DNA from: Bacteroidota bacterium
GTDB lineage: Bacteria; Bacteroidota; Bacteroidia; Chitinophagales; Saprospiraceae
Assembly (NCBI GenBank): GCA_020160935.1
Contig: JAIUPL010000005.1
Location: 62,001 to 126,000, forward strand
DNA length: 64,000 bases
Reading direction: 5' to 3'
Shown: one piece after another, positions 1-10,522 of the stretch
Position numbering within the stretch: position 1 is the stretch's first letter
How the letters are laid out: every line of letters starts with the position of its first letter
Made by a program: the position numbers and the translations under genes
The notes under the pieces: generated by a model
The model's input: the letters and a program-made list of their open reading frames with translations, nothing else
What the model was told of the DNA's origin: nothing
Database searches by the model: none

Positions 1-345
1 ATGAAATCTGCATTTTTGTTCAGCATACTTTTCCTGGCCCAACTGGGTTTTTCAGGCTTTTCCGCCCTGGATGGAGGCACTATGACCACCAAATTCAAGG
101 TAGGCGGTAATTGCAATATGTGCAAAAAACGCATTGAAACGGCCGCCAAAATCGACGGCGTCATTTCTGCTGAGTGGGACAAGGAAACGCATATTCTGTC
201 CGTCTCTTTTGATGAAAAAGTGGTAAAACCGCGCCAAATCCACCAGGCCATAGTAGCCGTCGGCCACGACACGGAACTGCTGCGTGCCGACGATGCCGTG
301 TACGACAAACTGCATGAATGCTGCCATTACGACCGGCTGCATTAA
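1..345 (+). CDS. Secreted heavy-metal-associated (HMA) domain protein
   Basis: This 114-residue protein has an N-terminal signal-like hydrophobic stretch (about residues 4-20) followed by one ferredoxin-like HMA domain. The metal-binding CxxC is visible as GNCNMC near residue 36-41, followed by KKRIE as in CopZ and MerP relatives. The C-terminus carries HECCHYDRLH, a second Cys/His cluster that could also bind metal. The likely role is binding or relaying a soft metal such as copper in the envelope; the metal is inferred. The start codon is the first base of the window, so an upstream extension cannot be excluded, but the signal peptide fits this start. Confidence 0.75.
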   Translation: MKSAFLFSILFLAQLGFSGFSALDGGTMTTKFKVGGNCNMCKKRIETAAKIDGVISAEWDKETHILSVSFDEKVVKPRQIHQAIVAVGHDTELLRADDAVYDKLHECCHYDRLH

Positions 346-373
346 TTTTTTCTGCTTTCAAAAGCGGTCGGTG

Positions 374-405
374 TTTGTAATATCGTACAAATGATATTAC
401 CTTTG
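374..405 (+). promoter_or_regulatory. Bacteroidota-type promoter of the tRNA-Met gene
   Basis: TTTG at 374-377 and TACCTTTG at 398-405 are separated by 20 bp, matching the Bacteroidota primary sigma consensus TTTG / TAnnTTTG. Transcription would start near 411-413, about 14 nt before the tRNA. Confidence 0.75.
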
Positions 406-425
406 CCGCCGCTTTTGAAAAGCAT

Positions 426-499
426 GGCGCGATAGCTCAGCTGGTTAGAGCGTGCGATTCATAATCGCAAGGTCGCGAGTTCAAGTCTCGCTCGCGCTA
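426..499 (+). tRNA. tRNA-Met (anticodon CAT)
   Basis: The cloverleaf folds completely: the acceptor stem pairs 426-432 with 492-498 (one G-U at the end), the D stem is GCTC/GAGC, the anticodon stem TGCGA/TCGCA encloses the loop TTCATAA, and the T stem GCGAG/CTCGC encloses TTCAAGT. The discriminator is A499 and CCA is not encoded. The initiator C1:A72 mismatch and GGG/CCC anticodon stem are absent, so it is elongator Met or, less likely, the lysidine-modified Ile tRNA that also has a CAT anticodon. Confidence 0.92.
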
Positions 500-560
500 C
501 GACCTTTGTTCCCGGATTTTTCCTGTGTGGAGAATTCGGGATTTTTTTTGGGTGTCAGAA

Positions 561-738
561 GGTGTTTTTGTGTTTTTGTGTTTTCGTGTTTTTGTGTTTT
601 TGTGGGCTTCGCTCATGGCATTTTCAAGTGAATATGCTCTGAAATCAAGTTTCCTTCCCATTCCTTTGGACAAATACCAGGAGCGAAGCACACAAAAACA
701 CAAAAACACGAAAACACAAAAACACAAAAAAAAACACC
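561..738. repeat. Palindromic word-repeat element 1 (TGTTTTTG words)
   Basis: The left arm (561-614) is made of TGTTTTTG-type words and ends in GCTTCGCTC. The right arm (681-738) begins GAGCGAAGC and continues with the complementary CACAAAAA words. About 50 bp pair with a single mismatch inside, around a 66-nt loop (615-680). The loop contains ATGGCATTTTCAAGTGAATA, resembling the loop of the element near 49.4 kb. The element lies between the tRNA and coaX and occupies nearly the whole gap. Confidence 0.9.
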
Positions 739-774
739 TCATCCCCTCCCTCCTTCCCCATCAACAATTATCCC

Positions 775-782
775 TACCTTTG
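775..782 (+). promoter_or_regulatory. coaX: -7 box (TACCTTTG) of coaX
   Basis: TACCTTTG matches TAnnTTTG and ends only 9 nt before the coaX ATG, so the transcript would be leaderless or nearly so. No clear -33 TTTG is seen at the expected distance. Confidence 0.5.
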
Positions 783-791
783 CGCCCGCAC

Positions 792-1523
792 ATGAATCTG
801 GTGATCGACATCGGCAATACGCGCAGTAAAATTGGCCTGTTTCAGGAAAATACACTGGTCGAGCAAGCGAATTGGACGGACTGGACGTTAGCAGAACTGC
901 TTCGGTACGGCAACCATAGTGGTGCAAATAACGTCTTGTTCAGCAGTGTGGCTGCTCCGAACCCTGCCCTGAAAGAAGGGCTGGAAGATCATTTTAACGT
1001 AGTGGAACTGACGCACGAAACGCCATTGCCTTTTCGCAACCTGTACCAAACCCCGCAAACGCTGGGCAAAGACAGGCTGGCAGGGGTAGCCGGCGCGCAG
1101 GCATTGTACCCGAACAGGCATTGTGTGGTGGTGGATTGTGGCACCTGCATCAAGTACGAATTACTCACAGCGAAGGCCGAATACCTGGGAGGCAACATTG
1201 CTCCGGGCGTTCGAATGCGGATTCAGGCGATGCACCATTTCACAGCGCGGCTGCCGGAAGTGCCGATGGAAATGCCGGAGCAAGCAGTGGGCGACAGTAC
1301 ACAAACAGCCCTGCAAAACGGCGCCATTCGGGGTGCCGTGCTGGAAATTGAAGGTTTTGTGCGTTTGTTCGGGCAGCAATTATCGCCCCTGCAAATCATT
1401 CTGACCGGCGGCGATGCTGCATTTTTGCTGCCTTTTTTGTCCGTAAGTAATCCCGGTATTTTGTACCAACCCGACCTGACGCTTTTTGGACTGAACCACA
1501 TTTTAAGACATCATTTTCAATAG
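792..1523 (+). CDS. coaX: Type III pantothenate kinase
   Basis: CoaX phosphorylates pantothenate, the first step of coenzyme A synthesis. The 243-residue protein has the family phosphate-binding motif DIGNTRSKIG at residues 6-15, GKDRLAG at 92-98 (pantothenate-site region) and DCGT at 115-118. The length is typical of CoaX. The ATG at 792 was chosen because it places DIGNT at the N-terminus; the longer open frame upstream runs through the palindromic element and is not credible. The next gene, an outer-membrane protein, follows after 35 bp and is probably cotranscribed. Confidence 0.95.
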   Translation: MNLVIDIGNTRSKIGLFQENTLVEQANWTDWTLAELLRYGNHSGANNVLFSSVAAPNPALKEGLEDHFNVVELTHETPLPFRNLYQTPQTLGKDRLAGVAGAQALYPNRHCVVVDCGTCIKYELLTAKAEYLGGNIAPGVRMRIQAMHHFTARLPEVPMEMPEQAVGDSTQTALQNGAIRGAVLEIEGFVRLFGQQLSPLQIILTGGDAAFLLPFLSVSNPGILYQPDLTLFGLNHILRHHFQ

Positions 1524-1558
1524 GAAAAACGACATAAGTTTTTCATTTTCAATAAATT

Positions 1559-2982
<1,424 letters not shown>

Positions 2983-3079
2983 TTTCCCCAAAGGTAGGAG
3001 GGCGGAGGAGGGAAGGGAAAAGCAGGTAACTGAAGTGCAGGATGGAGGGAGTGAAGTGTATGGAGGACTTGCTGGAAAT

Positions 3080-3112
3080 AAAAAGGGAGACACTTTCTTA
3101 CAAGTGCCTCCC
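3080..3112 (-). terminator. Intrinsic terminator of the 21-repeat surface protein gene
   Basis: Read on the minus strand, an 11-bp stem (GGGAGGCACTT pairing with AAGTGTCTCCC, one G-U) closes a 6-nt loop and is followed by TTTTTATTT. The stem arms are at 3102-3112 and 3085-3095, about 145 nt past the stop codon at 3257. Confidence 0.7.
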
Positions 3113-3256
3113 CATGTCAATTGAAACAGCAGCGATTCAATTGTCATACCGTAAACATAAACTAGACGTATTTCTACTTAATCATCCCTAATATCTATTT
3201 TCAACAACATCTTGATTCTGTGGACGATGAGAACATCAAAGGTTCAGTCCTTACAA

Positions 3257-6200
3257 TCATGGAGCATCTGTTTTGACCAGTCGTTTGGTAGACGCGCCCG
3301 ATTCATCGGCCAGGCGAATCAATAGCAATCCGGCAGGCATTTCACCTAGTTCAAGTACGATCTGGGTGGCGCCCGACATCACTTTTTGCTGGAGCATCAA
3401 CTGGCCCGCCAGGCTGTACACCTCCAGACGCACCTGACCACTCAGCGGCTCTTGCAGCAAAATGGTAGCGCGATCGGTGGCAGGGTTGGGCTGTATACTC
3501 CATGCTGCATCTGAAATGGGTTCATGTGTGCCCACTACCTGTACCAACTGGCATGCGGAAATGTCGGTGCAATTGCCCTGGGTGATAACTACCGAGTACT
3601 GGCCTGTTACGGTAGGCGTGAAACTGCTCCCTGTTTCGCCCGGTACCGGCACATTTCCGTTGCAATTGAACCACTGGAAGGTAGCACCCGTCGCTTGTGC
3701 GGTCAGTGTTCCGTCGGTGAGCGTAACCGTGTTATTCACGGTATTTACAGCAAGTGTCAATGTTACCAGGGTGTCGCAGCCGGTAGCAGAAGGCGCCAGG
3801 GCAGTGTATACGCCAGCCGTGCCCAGATTTTGTCCGTAGAATGAATAGGCTTCACCGGAGCAAATACTGGCTTCTCTTTGGGCCAGCACATTAGGCAATA
3901 TCGACAGGGTGAGGTTGATGATGGAGTCGCAACCCGTCGAGGATGACAAGTGCGCCACATAACTGCCTGCTACTGTGATAGGAGTGCCGTAGAAATCGTA
4001 CGACTCGCCGGGGCATACCGAGGCTTCCACATCGGTAGGTGGAATGGCAGGGAAAATATTCAGGAACAGGGTCACCACCGAATCGCAGCCATTGGCAGCC
4101 TCGCCCGGGAAGGTAAACGTGTAGGTTCCGCTTTCCGTCAATACCTCGCCATTGAACTCATACGAGGCGCCATTGCAAACCACGGCAGCCGTGGCGCTGA
4201 GTGCAGCAGGAAGTACGGTCAGGTGTACGGTTACAATGGAATCGCAACCATTGGCGCCTTCCAGTACAAACTCGTACACGCCTGTTTCTGTCAGTTCCTC
4301 GCCCTCAAATTCATACGCTTCGCCGGAGCAAATGCTGGCTTCCAGTGCGCTTTCATGTTCGGGCAATACCGTGAGGGTAAGCACTACAGTGGAGTCGCAA
4401 CCGTTGCTGCCTGTAAAGACAGCGGTATAGGTGCCCGATTCATGCAACAATTCGCCATCGAATTCGAAAGGCTCGGAAGCACAAACCGTAGCCGATAGTT
4501 GGGTGGTCACCACCGGCCGCACAGTCAGATGTAATACTGCGGTAGAGTCGCAGCCATTCTGACTGGTCAGCAGGGCCGTGAACGTGCCGCTTTCCGAATA
4601 GGTTTCCCCATTGAACGTATAGGATTCGCCCGCGCAAATGCTGGCAGTGGTAACACTTTCCGAGGTCGGCAGTACGGTCAGCACCAGCGTAATGACGGAG
4701 TCGCAGCCGCCTGCTGAAGTAAACGTCATGGTGTATTCTCCTGATTCTGAAAGGGTTTCACCATTGAACTCGTAGGATTCACCGGCGCAAATACTTGCTT
4801 CCAGGGTCGATTCGAAACCGGGCACGAACGTCAGGTGCAGGATTGCCGTGGAATCGCAGCCATTTTCACCCGTGAGCGTTGCGGTATAGGTACCCGATTC
4901 TGTCAGTTCTTCCCCATTGAAAGCGTAAGTGGCGCCTTCGCAAAGGGTTAGTTCCTGCTCAGAAACAGACAGCGGCAACAGCGTAAGTTCGACCGTAACG
5001 ACACTGTCGCAACCATTTTCCGCTGTAAATACAAACTCGTAACTGCCGCCAGCACTCAGGGTTTCACCATCGTATTCATACGTTTCGCCGGTACAGATCG
5101 AAACTGCCAAAGTGGTTTCCGCCACAGGCAATACCGTCAGGTGCAGCACCACAATCGAGTCGCAGCCGTTCGAACCGTCGAAACGGAATTCGTAAGTACC
5201 CGACTGATCGATGCTTTCGCCATTGTATTCGTATGGCTCGTTGGCGCAGGTTTCGGCTTCAATAGAGGTGCTGGCCAGCGGCAATACGTTCAGCGTAAGC
5301 ACTACGACAGAGTCGCATCCATTTTCAGAAGTAAATACAAACTCATATTCGCCCGATTCGGTGAGGGTGTCGGATGCATAGTAAAATGGAATACCATCGC
5401 AAATCACGGCCTCTTCGTGCGTCGTTTGAACCGGTAATACTTCCAGAATCAGGAAAACAGTGCTGTCGCAGCCATTTTCGCTCACCAGTACATACTCGTA
5501 TTCCCCGGTTTCCGTCAATTCATCGCCATCTATTTCATACGCTTCGCCAGCGCAGATAGAGGCGTGTATTTCCGTGCTGGAATTGGGTAGTACTGTTACC
5601 ACGATGGTTACAATGGAATCGCAGCCGTTTTCCGCAGTAAAAGTGAACGGATAATTGCCTTCCGCGTCGAGGCTTTCGTCTTCATACTCAAAGGTGGCGC
5701 CTTCGCACAGTGTCACCTGTATTTCCGTTTGTGGAACGGGCAAAACCGTCAGGGTCAGCGTAACGGTGGAATCGCAGCCATTTTCGGCTTCCAGCACACG
5801 TACATAGGTGCCGCTTTCATCGAGTTCGGCGCCATTAAATTCATATATATCACCTGCACAAATGGTGGCACTCAGGCTGGTAGTCGGTGAAGGCAATACG
5901 TGCAGGGTGAGGGTAACGGTTGAGTCGCAGCCGTTTTCAGCCGTCAACACAAATCCATATTCCCCGGCTTCCGTCAGTTTTTCTCCTTCATATTCCAGTG
6001 TTTCGCCTGCACAAATGGTAAATTCCGCAGTTCCGCTGCTCACAGGCAACACATCCAGATGCAGTGTAATGATGGAATCGCAGCCGCCTGCGGCAACAAG
6101 CGGAAGAGTGTAGTCGCCTGCTTCTTCTATGGTTTGCTCTCCCAACTGGTAGGATTCGCCCGCACAAATGGTAGCGTCGATGTTTACTTCAAAGATATCT

Positions 6201-7123
6201 GCTACCGTCAGGTCCAGCACCACCAGCGAATCGCAGCCACTGGCTGCTTCCAGTTGGGCGATGTAAATGCCGGCTTCCGTCAGGGTAGTATCCTGGAAAT
6301 GGTATTCTGACCCGGTGCAGATGCCTACTTCGAGGTGCGTTTCGGGTATGGGCAGCACCGTGAGGCGCAGCGTTACGGTGGAATCGCAGCCGCCGAGCGC
6401 CGTGAGCGAATCTACATAAATACCGGAAAGCCCTACGATAGTGTCTCCAAAAGTGTAGGTTTCACCTGCACAAATAGTGGCAGACTGCTGGATGTTAAAA
6501 AACTCAACAACTGATAACTGGAGGGTAACCGTAGAATCACAGCCGTTTTCGGCCTCATACACAGCATGGTACTCGCCACTTTCTGTAAGATCATCATCAT
6601 TGAAATGGTAGGAAGAACCTGCACAAATAGCCGCCGAAATGGAGGTGGCAGGGCTGTTCAGTACATTCAGGTGGAGTACTACAGTAGAATCACAGCCGTT
6701 TTCAGCAGCCAGCACCTTCTCATAGGTTCCGCTTTCTTCCAGTAGTTCTCCATGAAAAGGATAGGCATCACCCGAACAAATCGTGATATTGAGTGTGCTT
6801 TCAAAAATTGGCAAAACTTCCAGAAGGAGCGTTACAGTCGAATCCTGATCGTCAGAACCGGTAAAAACCGCTGTGTAAGTACCTGCTTCCTGCAGGGATT
6901 CTCCATTAAAAACAAAAGATTCGTTGGCACAAATAGTGGCCGAAATAGTGGAATCAGACACCACACTTCGGTTCACGTACCCAAGCACACCAGGCGAATA
7001 AGCCTGCGCACCAAAGCAGGTACACAACAGAAGCAGGAGTAGTAGCCAGGACCTGATCAGACCTTTTTGGGTTGAATCTGTGGACCGAGGAGCGGGCAAC
7101 AAAGGCGTAATTTGTTGGATCAT
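3257..7123 (-). CDS. Giant T9SS cargo with 21 cysteine-paired repeats of about 51 residues
   Basis: The 1288-residue protein has a long n-region and a hydrophobic signal segment around residues 26-41 ending AQA. Twenty-one tandem repeats of about 51 residues then run from about residue 60 to 1130. The consensus is ICAGExYxFNGExLTESGTY, followed by NGCDSxVxLxLxVLP. Each repeat carries one Cys in ICAG and one in GCDS, suggesting one disulphide per repeat; repeat 1 lacks the second (DDQDST). After the repeats come a short Cys-containing domain and a type A T9SS sorting domain (QPNPATDRATI, VYSLAGQLMLQQ, MPAGLLLIRL). The role is probably surface adhesion or spacing; the binding partner is unknown. 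It is transcribed alone and followed by an intrinsic terminator. Confidence 0.85.
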   Translation of the reverse strand: MIQQITPLLPAPRSTDSTQKGLIRSWLLLLLLLCTCFGAQAYSPGVLGYVNRSVVSDSTISATICANESFVFNGESLQEAGTYTAVFTGSDDQDSTVTLLLEVLPIFESTLNITICSGDAYPFHGELLEESGTYEKVLAAENGCDSTVVLHLNVLNSPATSISAAICAGSSYHFNDDDLTESGEYHAVYEAENGCDSTVTLQLSVVEFFNIQQSATICAGETYTFGDTIVGLSGIYVDSLTALGGCDSTVTLRLTVLPIPETHLEVGICTGSEYHFQDTTLTEAGIYIAQLEAASGCDSLVVLDLTVADIFEVNIDATICAGESYQLGEQTIEEAGDYTLPLVAAGGCDSIITLHLDVLPVSSGTAEFTICAGETLEYEGEKLTEAGEYGFVLTAENGCDSTVTLTLHVLPSPTTSLSATICAGDIYEFNGAELDESGTYVRVLEAENGCDSTVTLTLTVLPVPQTEIQVTLCEGATFEYEDESLDAEGNYPFTFTAENGCDSIVTIVVTVLPNSSTEIHASICAGEAYEIDGDELTETGEYEYVLVSENGCDSTVFLILEVLPVQTTHEEAVICDGIPFYYASDTLTESGEYEFVFTSENGCDSVVVLTLNVLPLASTSIEAETCANEPYEYNGESIDQSGTYEFRFDGSNGCDSIVVLHLTVLPVAETTLAVSICTGETYEYDGETLSAGGSYEFVFTAENGCDSVVTVELTLLPLSVSEQELTLCEGATYAFNGEELTESGTYTATLTGENGCDSTAILHLTFVPGFESTLEASICAGESYEFNGETLSESGEYTMTFTSAGGCDSVITLVLTVLPTSESVTTASICAGESYTFNGETYSESGTFTALLTSQNGCDSTAVLHLTVRPVVTTQLSATVCASEPFEFDGELLHESGTYTAVFTGSNGCDSTVVLTLTVLPEHESALEASICSGEAYEFEGEELTETGVYEFVLEGANGCDSIVTVHLTVLPAALSATAAVVCNGASYEFNGEVLTESGTYTFTFPGEAANGCDSVVTLFLNIFPAIPPTDVEASVCPGESYDFYGTPITVAGSYVAHLSSSTGCDSIINLTLSILPNVLAQREASICSGEAYSFYGQNLGTAGVYTALAPSATGCDTLVTLTLAVNTVNNTVTLTDGTLTAQATGATFQWFNCNGNVPVPGETGSSFTPTVTGQYSVVITQGNCTDISACQLVQVVGTHEPISDAAWSIQPNPATDRATILLQEPLSGQVRLEVYSLAGQLMLQQKVMSGATQIVLELGEMPAGLLLIRLADESGASTKRLVKTDAP

Positions 7124-7222
7124 AATTGATTAGCATTTAAACAAAAATTAAAATGCAAAAATGATCCGAGCCGGGTTGGGGTGAATTAAACAGGCATTAA
7201 AATAAAATTAAAAAGTCCCGAG

Positions 7223-7358
7223 ATTAAAGTCCTGAGTCGTATGTCCTGAGTCCGTAGAGTACACCGCATAATCATAGCATCTCTAACCGTGAATGCCGAA
7301 AGTACCAAGGTGTACTCTACGGACTCAGGACTCAGGACTTACGACTCAGGACTTTAAT
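7223..7358. repeat. Palindromic word-repeat element 2 (GACTCAG words, GTAGAGT core)
   Basis: The left arm 7223-7265 and right arm 7309-7358 pair completely except for one extra 7-nt word (TCAGGAC) in the right arm and one adjacent mismatch. The inner core is GTAGAGTACACC / GGTGTACTCTAC around a 43-nt loop containing GAATGCC. The right arm includes the stop codon (7346-7348) and the last codons of the histidine kinase gene. It lies between that gene and the downstream repeat-protein gene. Confidence 0.93.
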
Positions 7359-8719
7359 TGAAGTGAAACAGAAAACGAACTGCCATTGCCCAAAGTAGAG
7401 CGCAGCGCAATATGTCCGTTGTGCAGTTGAATAATGCGCCGGCAGAGCGAAAGGCCGATTCCATGGCCTTTGATGGTAGACTGTACATTGCTGCTGCGGA
7501 AAAAAGGATTGAAAATCAATTCCTGTTCTTCTTCCGGGATGCCAATGCCTCGGTCGCTAAAAATCACCTCGATGGAATTTGGGAGCGAAGCCAGGCGAAT
7601 CCGGACGGCGTGGTCGGGCGAGAACTTGCAGGCATTGTCCATCAGGTTAAGAAACGCTGTTTTCAGCAGTTGTTCGTTGCCCGGAACGGTGAGTTGCGAT
7701 TCATCTTCGGGAAAAGTATCGTATTCGAGCAGGAAACGATAATCGGGATGCGATTTGCTCAGTTCGTTCTGGGCCAGAAACAGCACTTCGTCCACGCGAA
7801 CGGGCTGAAACTGAAAACGTTGTTTGTCGATACCCGACTGGGCCAGGGTAAGCAATCCATTGGTCAGTTCTACGAGTGTTTGGGTATCGTCGAGCATCGA
7901 TTGGAGCGCTTGCCGGTATTCTGCGGGAGTACGTTCTTTACCGAGGATGAGTTGCAACTGGCTGGTGATGGCGGCCAGCGGATTGCGCATTTCGTGGGAA
8001 GCGTTGCTCACGAATTGCTGCTGCACCTCGAAAGCCGATTCGAGCCTGTGCAGCATATCGTTGAAATTCATAGCCAATTGCGCAATTTCGTCGTGCCGGT
8101 TGCCTTCGTCGATGCGCTGGCTAAGGTTGCCGGCACTGATGTTCGACACCTCTGAATTGATGCGCGCCAGCGGCTGCAATACCTGTCCGGCAAAGGCGGC
8201 GCCAGCCAGAATGATGATCAGGATTCCCACCAGCAATCCCGCAATGAGCACATTGCGCAGGTTCTGGAGTTTGCTGCGACCAAAACGGTCATACGCAGAG
8301 GAAATGACCACAAAATCGCCCTGCGATCCTTTGTACACAATTCCCACATTTTCGGTATCGTTGACGGTGTATTCCACTTTTTGCTTGCTTCGAATACTTG
8401 CAAGAAGGTCGAGGGAGTAGGGTACATCCAGGTCATCGAGACTGCTGTAAATCAATTTGTTATCCGGATTGAAAATCAGCACCCGTTCCTGATACATGGC
8501 GTGTATCGAGTTGCGGTCGATGATACGCAGCATGTTCTCGTCTACTTCCCGCACTGTTACAAACAGCCTGGCCGTCGTCAGCGCTCTGCTTTCCAGCCTG
8601 GCATAAAACTCTTCTCTGCGATAATTTTCCGATGAAAAATACACCGACAGCGAGAAAGCCAGCAGGATAGTGGCTACGATGGCTGTAAATAGCAGGGTGA
8701 GTTTGGTGCGAATGTTCAT
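7346..8719 (-). CDS. Sensor histidine kinase (HAMP, HisKA, HATPase)
   Basis: This 457-residue membrane kinase has two transmembrane segments (about residues 7-28 and 156-178) around a 125-residue periplasmic sensor region and a HAMP linker (about 180-232). The phosphoacceptor is His242 in SHEMRNPLAA. ATP-binding boxes are N362 in NLMDNACKFSP, DRGIGIP (389-395) and GHGIGLSL (418-425). All catalytic residues are present. Its ATG overlaps the stop codon of the upstream response-regulator gene (ATGA), so the pair is translationally coupled, with an arrangement like CusS/CusR. The signal sensed is not evident. The last residues and the stop are encoded by the flanking palindromic element. Confidence 0.93.
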   Translation of the reverse strand: MNIRTKLTLLFTAIVATILLAFSLSVYFSSENYRREEFYARLESRALTTARLFVTVREVDENMLRIIDRNSIHAMYQERVLIFNPDNKLIYSSLDDLDVPYSLDLLASIRSKQKVEYTVNDTENVGIVYKGSQGDFVVISSAYDRFGRSKLQNLRNVLIAGLLVGILIIILAGAAFAGQVLQPLARINSEVSNISAGNLSQRIDEGNRHDEIAQLAMNFNDMLHRLESAFEVQQQFVSNASHEMRNPLAAITSQLQLILGKERTPAEYRQALQSMLDDTQTLVELTNGLLTLAQSGIDKQRFQFQPVRVDEVLFLAQNELSKSHPDYRFLLEYDTFPEDESQLTVPGNEQLLKTAFLNLMDNACKFSPDHAVRIRLASLPNSIEVIFSDRGIGIPEEEQELIFNPFFRSSNVQSTIKGHGIGLSLCRRIIQLHNGHIALRSTLGNGSSFSVSLQLKS

Positions 8720-9423
8720 ACCGGCAACACAGTGAGGTAGTATCCCATGCCTTGTTTGGTATGGATCAGTTTGGGCTCGAAATTCCGGTCAATTTTTTTA
8801 CGCAAAAAATTGATGTACACGTCCACCACATTGGTACCGGTGTCAAAATTTACATCCCATACGTTTTCCACAATTTCGTGTCGGGAAGCGATGCGCCCGT
8901 TGCGGCGAACGAGGTATTCCAGCAGGCTGAATTCCTTGGCAGTCAGTGTAATAGGCACGCCGTTGCGGGTCACGGTCTTGTATCCTGTGTTCAGTTCCAG
9001 GTCGGCTACCCGCAACAATTCTCCTGCAGGTTCCTTGTCGTCCTCGGCGGCGGCGACATTTCTTTTCAGCAGGGTGCGCATGCGTACCAGCAATTCGCGC
9101 AAGTCGAATGGTTTTACCAGGTAATCGTCGGCGCCGGCATCAAATCCGGTCAGTTTTTGCTCCACGCTGCCCAGGGCTGTTACCAGAATAATGGGCAGAC
9201 GCGGATGCAGTGTGCGTATCTGACGACATACATCATAACCGTTGATAAAAGGCAGGTTCAGGTCGAGCAGCATGATATCGTAGACGTTGTTTTGGGCCAT
9301 ATGCCGTCCCACGGCGCCGTCGGGCGCCATTTCTACGCTAAAGTCGTTTTCCTCCAGCCATGTTTTGACGGAGGCAGCCACTTTAGGTTCGTCTTCGATC
9401 AGTAATACCCTGATTTTATTCAT
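8716..9423 (-). CDS. OmpR-family response regulator
   Basis: The 235-residue regulator has a receiver domain (residues 1-120) with acidic pocket ED at 10-11, phosphoacceptor D54 in MLLDLNLP and K104 in YLVKP, followed by a winged-helix DNA-binding domain (about 135-233). The start at 9423 gives MNKIRVLLIEDE, the usual beginning of the receiver fold; the 22 extra upstream residues of the open frame do not fit. It overlaps the downstream histidine kinase gene by 4 bp and is its obvious partner. The target genes are unknown. Confidence 0.93.
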   Translation of the reverse strand: MNKIRVLLIEDEPKVAASVKTWLEENDFSVEMAPDGAVGRHMAQNNVYDIMLLDLNLPFINGYDVCRQIRTLHPRLPIILVTALGSVEQKLTGFDAGADDYLVKPFDLRELLVRMRTLLKRNVAAAEDDKEPAGELLRVADLELNTGYKTVTRNGVPITLTAKEFSLLEYLVRRNGRIASRHEIVENVWDVNFDTGTNVVDVYINFLRKKIDRNFEPKLIHTKQGMGYYLTVLPV

Positions 9424-9503
9424 ACACGTGAATTGCGAAACGGGGCAATTCGCACCTGCGAAGATCGAACCTGTATTCAAATTGCCCAATAGTGCGCTGT
9501 GAT

Positions 9504-10427
9504 TTATTCAAGTTTGAAACTGGAAGCGCCCAAAAGCCCCGATTCGCAGTAAATAGCCGCTACATATGCGCCTGCACGCAGCCGCTCGTCGAGGGTATAG
9601 GTAAAAGAGAGGCGTTGGGTTTCAGCCAGCATCACCTGTTTGGTTTGCTGATAGGTGATGGAAACAGGCCCGGTTGGCGCCTGCACGCTGGTTTTCATCG
9701 GGTTGTCTGAAAACACGGGCCGCCCTTTATCGTCGGTAACCACGAGGAAAAGTTGTTGCGGGCCGCGGTAAGGTACGGGCACATTGGCCAGGTCGAAACT
9801 GATAAATATTTCCCGGGCTTTTTTTGCCCGCACGGTCAGTTTGTCATTTTTACGGGCCAATTGCACGCGGAAAGAGGTGGCTTTGAACAGGGCGCTTTGC
9901 GTTTTGCGAATTTGTTCTTCGAGTTGTTTCGACAAGTCCTGCATCCGGTCGTTGAGGGCGGTGTTTTCGCCGCGCAACTGCTCGTTTTCACCCGTCAATG
10001 TGCGATTGGCTTCGCGAAGTTGTTCGTTTTCGCTGCGCAGCGTGGCAATGATGGTTTCATATTCTATTTTGATGCGACGCAAATCCTCCACTTGTTGGCG
10101 CAGCGCCTGCTGGTCGCGGCGCTTTTGGGATTTGAGTTGGCGGATGGTCGCTTCTTTTTGATGAATCAGTTCGGCGCTGCTGGATTCTTTGCCGCGCAGG
10201 TCTTCATTCTCCTGCCTGACATTGAGATAGGATGTCGTCAGGCTGTCTAGTTGGCGCTCGATGAGGGACTTTTCCAGTTCCAGCGACTGTAAATTGGCAG
10301 TCTGTCGATTGCGTTCTATTTCAGCGTTTTCTGATTTTCGCCAGTAAAAAAATGCAAGCGCGGAAGCCAGCAGGATCAGAAGAATGGAAGCGGTCGTAAA
10401 AATGCGGGTGTTTCGCTGATCGGTCAT
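9504..10427 (-). CDS. Membrane-anchored coiled-coil protein of unknown function
   Basis: The 307-residue protein has a short cytoplasmic N-terminus, one transmembrane helix (about residues 11-28) and a long heptad-rich coiled coil (about 35-180) with repeated LRSENEQLREAN and LTGENEQLRGEN segments. A C-terminal beta-rich domain of about 110 residues follows, including ARKNDKLTVRAKKAREIFISFDL. This layout recalls Bacteroidota envelope proteins of unknown function, and no enzymatic motif is visible. It lies between the two-component pair and a TonB-dependent receptor on the same strand, so a link to envelope sensing is possible but unproven. Confidence 0.7.
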   Translation of the reverse strand: MTDQRNTRIFTTASILLILLASALAFFYWRKSENAEIERNRQTANLQSLELEKSLIERQLDSLTTSYLNVRQENEDLRGKESSSAELIHQKEATIRQLKSQKRRDQQALRQQVEDLRRIKIEYETIIATLRSENEQLREANRTLTGENEQLRGENTALNDRMQDLSKQLEEQIRKTQSALFKATSFRVQLARKNDKLTVRAKKAREIFISFDLANVPVPYRGPQQLFLVVTDDKGRPVFSDNPMKTSVQAPTGPVSITYQQTKQVMLAETQRLSFTYTLDERLRAGAYVAAIYCESGLLGASSFKLE

Positions 10428-10522
10428 GTGGTAAAGAAGATTTGAAAGTAAAAATTATACTTGCAAATCTTTCGGTGGAATGCCGGCGTACCCATTAAAC
10501 GGCTATTAAAAGTAAATTAAAA

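Noticed and set aside
525-791. N-terminal extension of coaX
   Set aside because: It would translate the palindromic element; the CoaX motif DIGNT lies at the N-terminus only with the ATG at 792.
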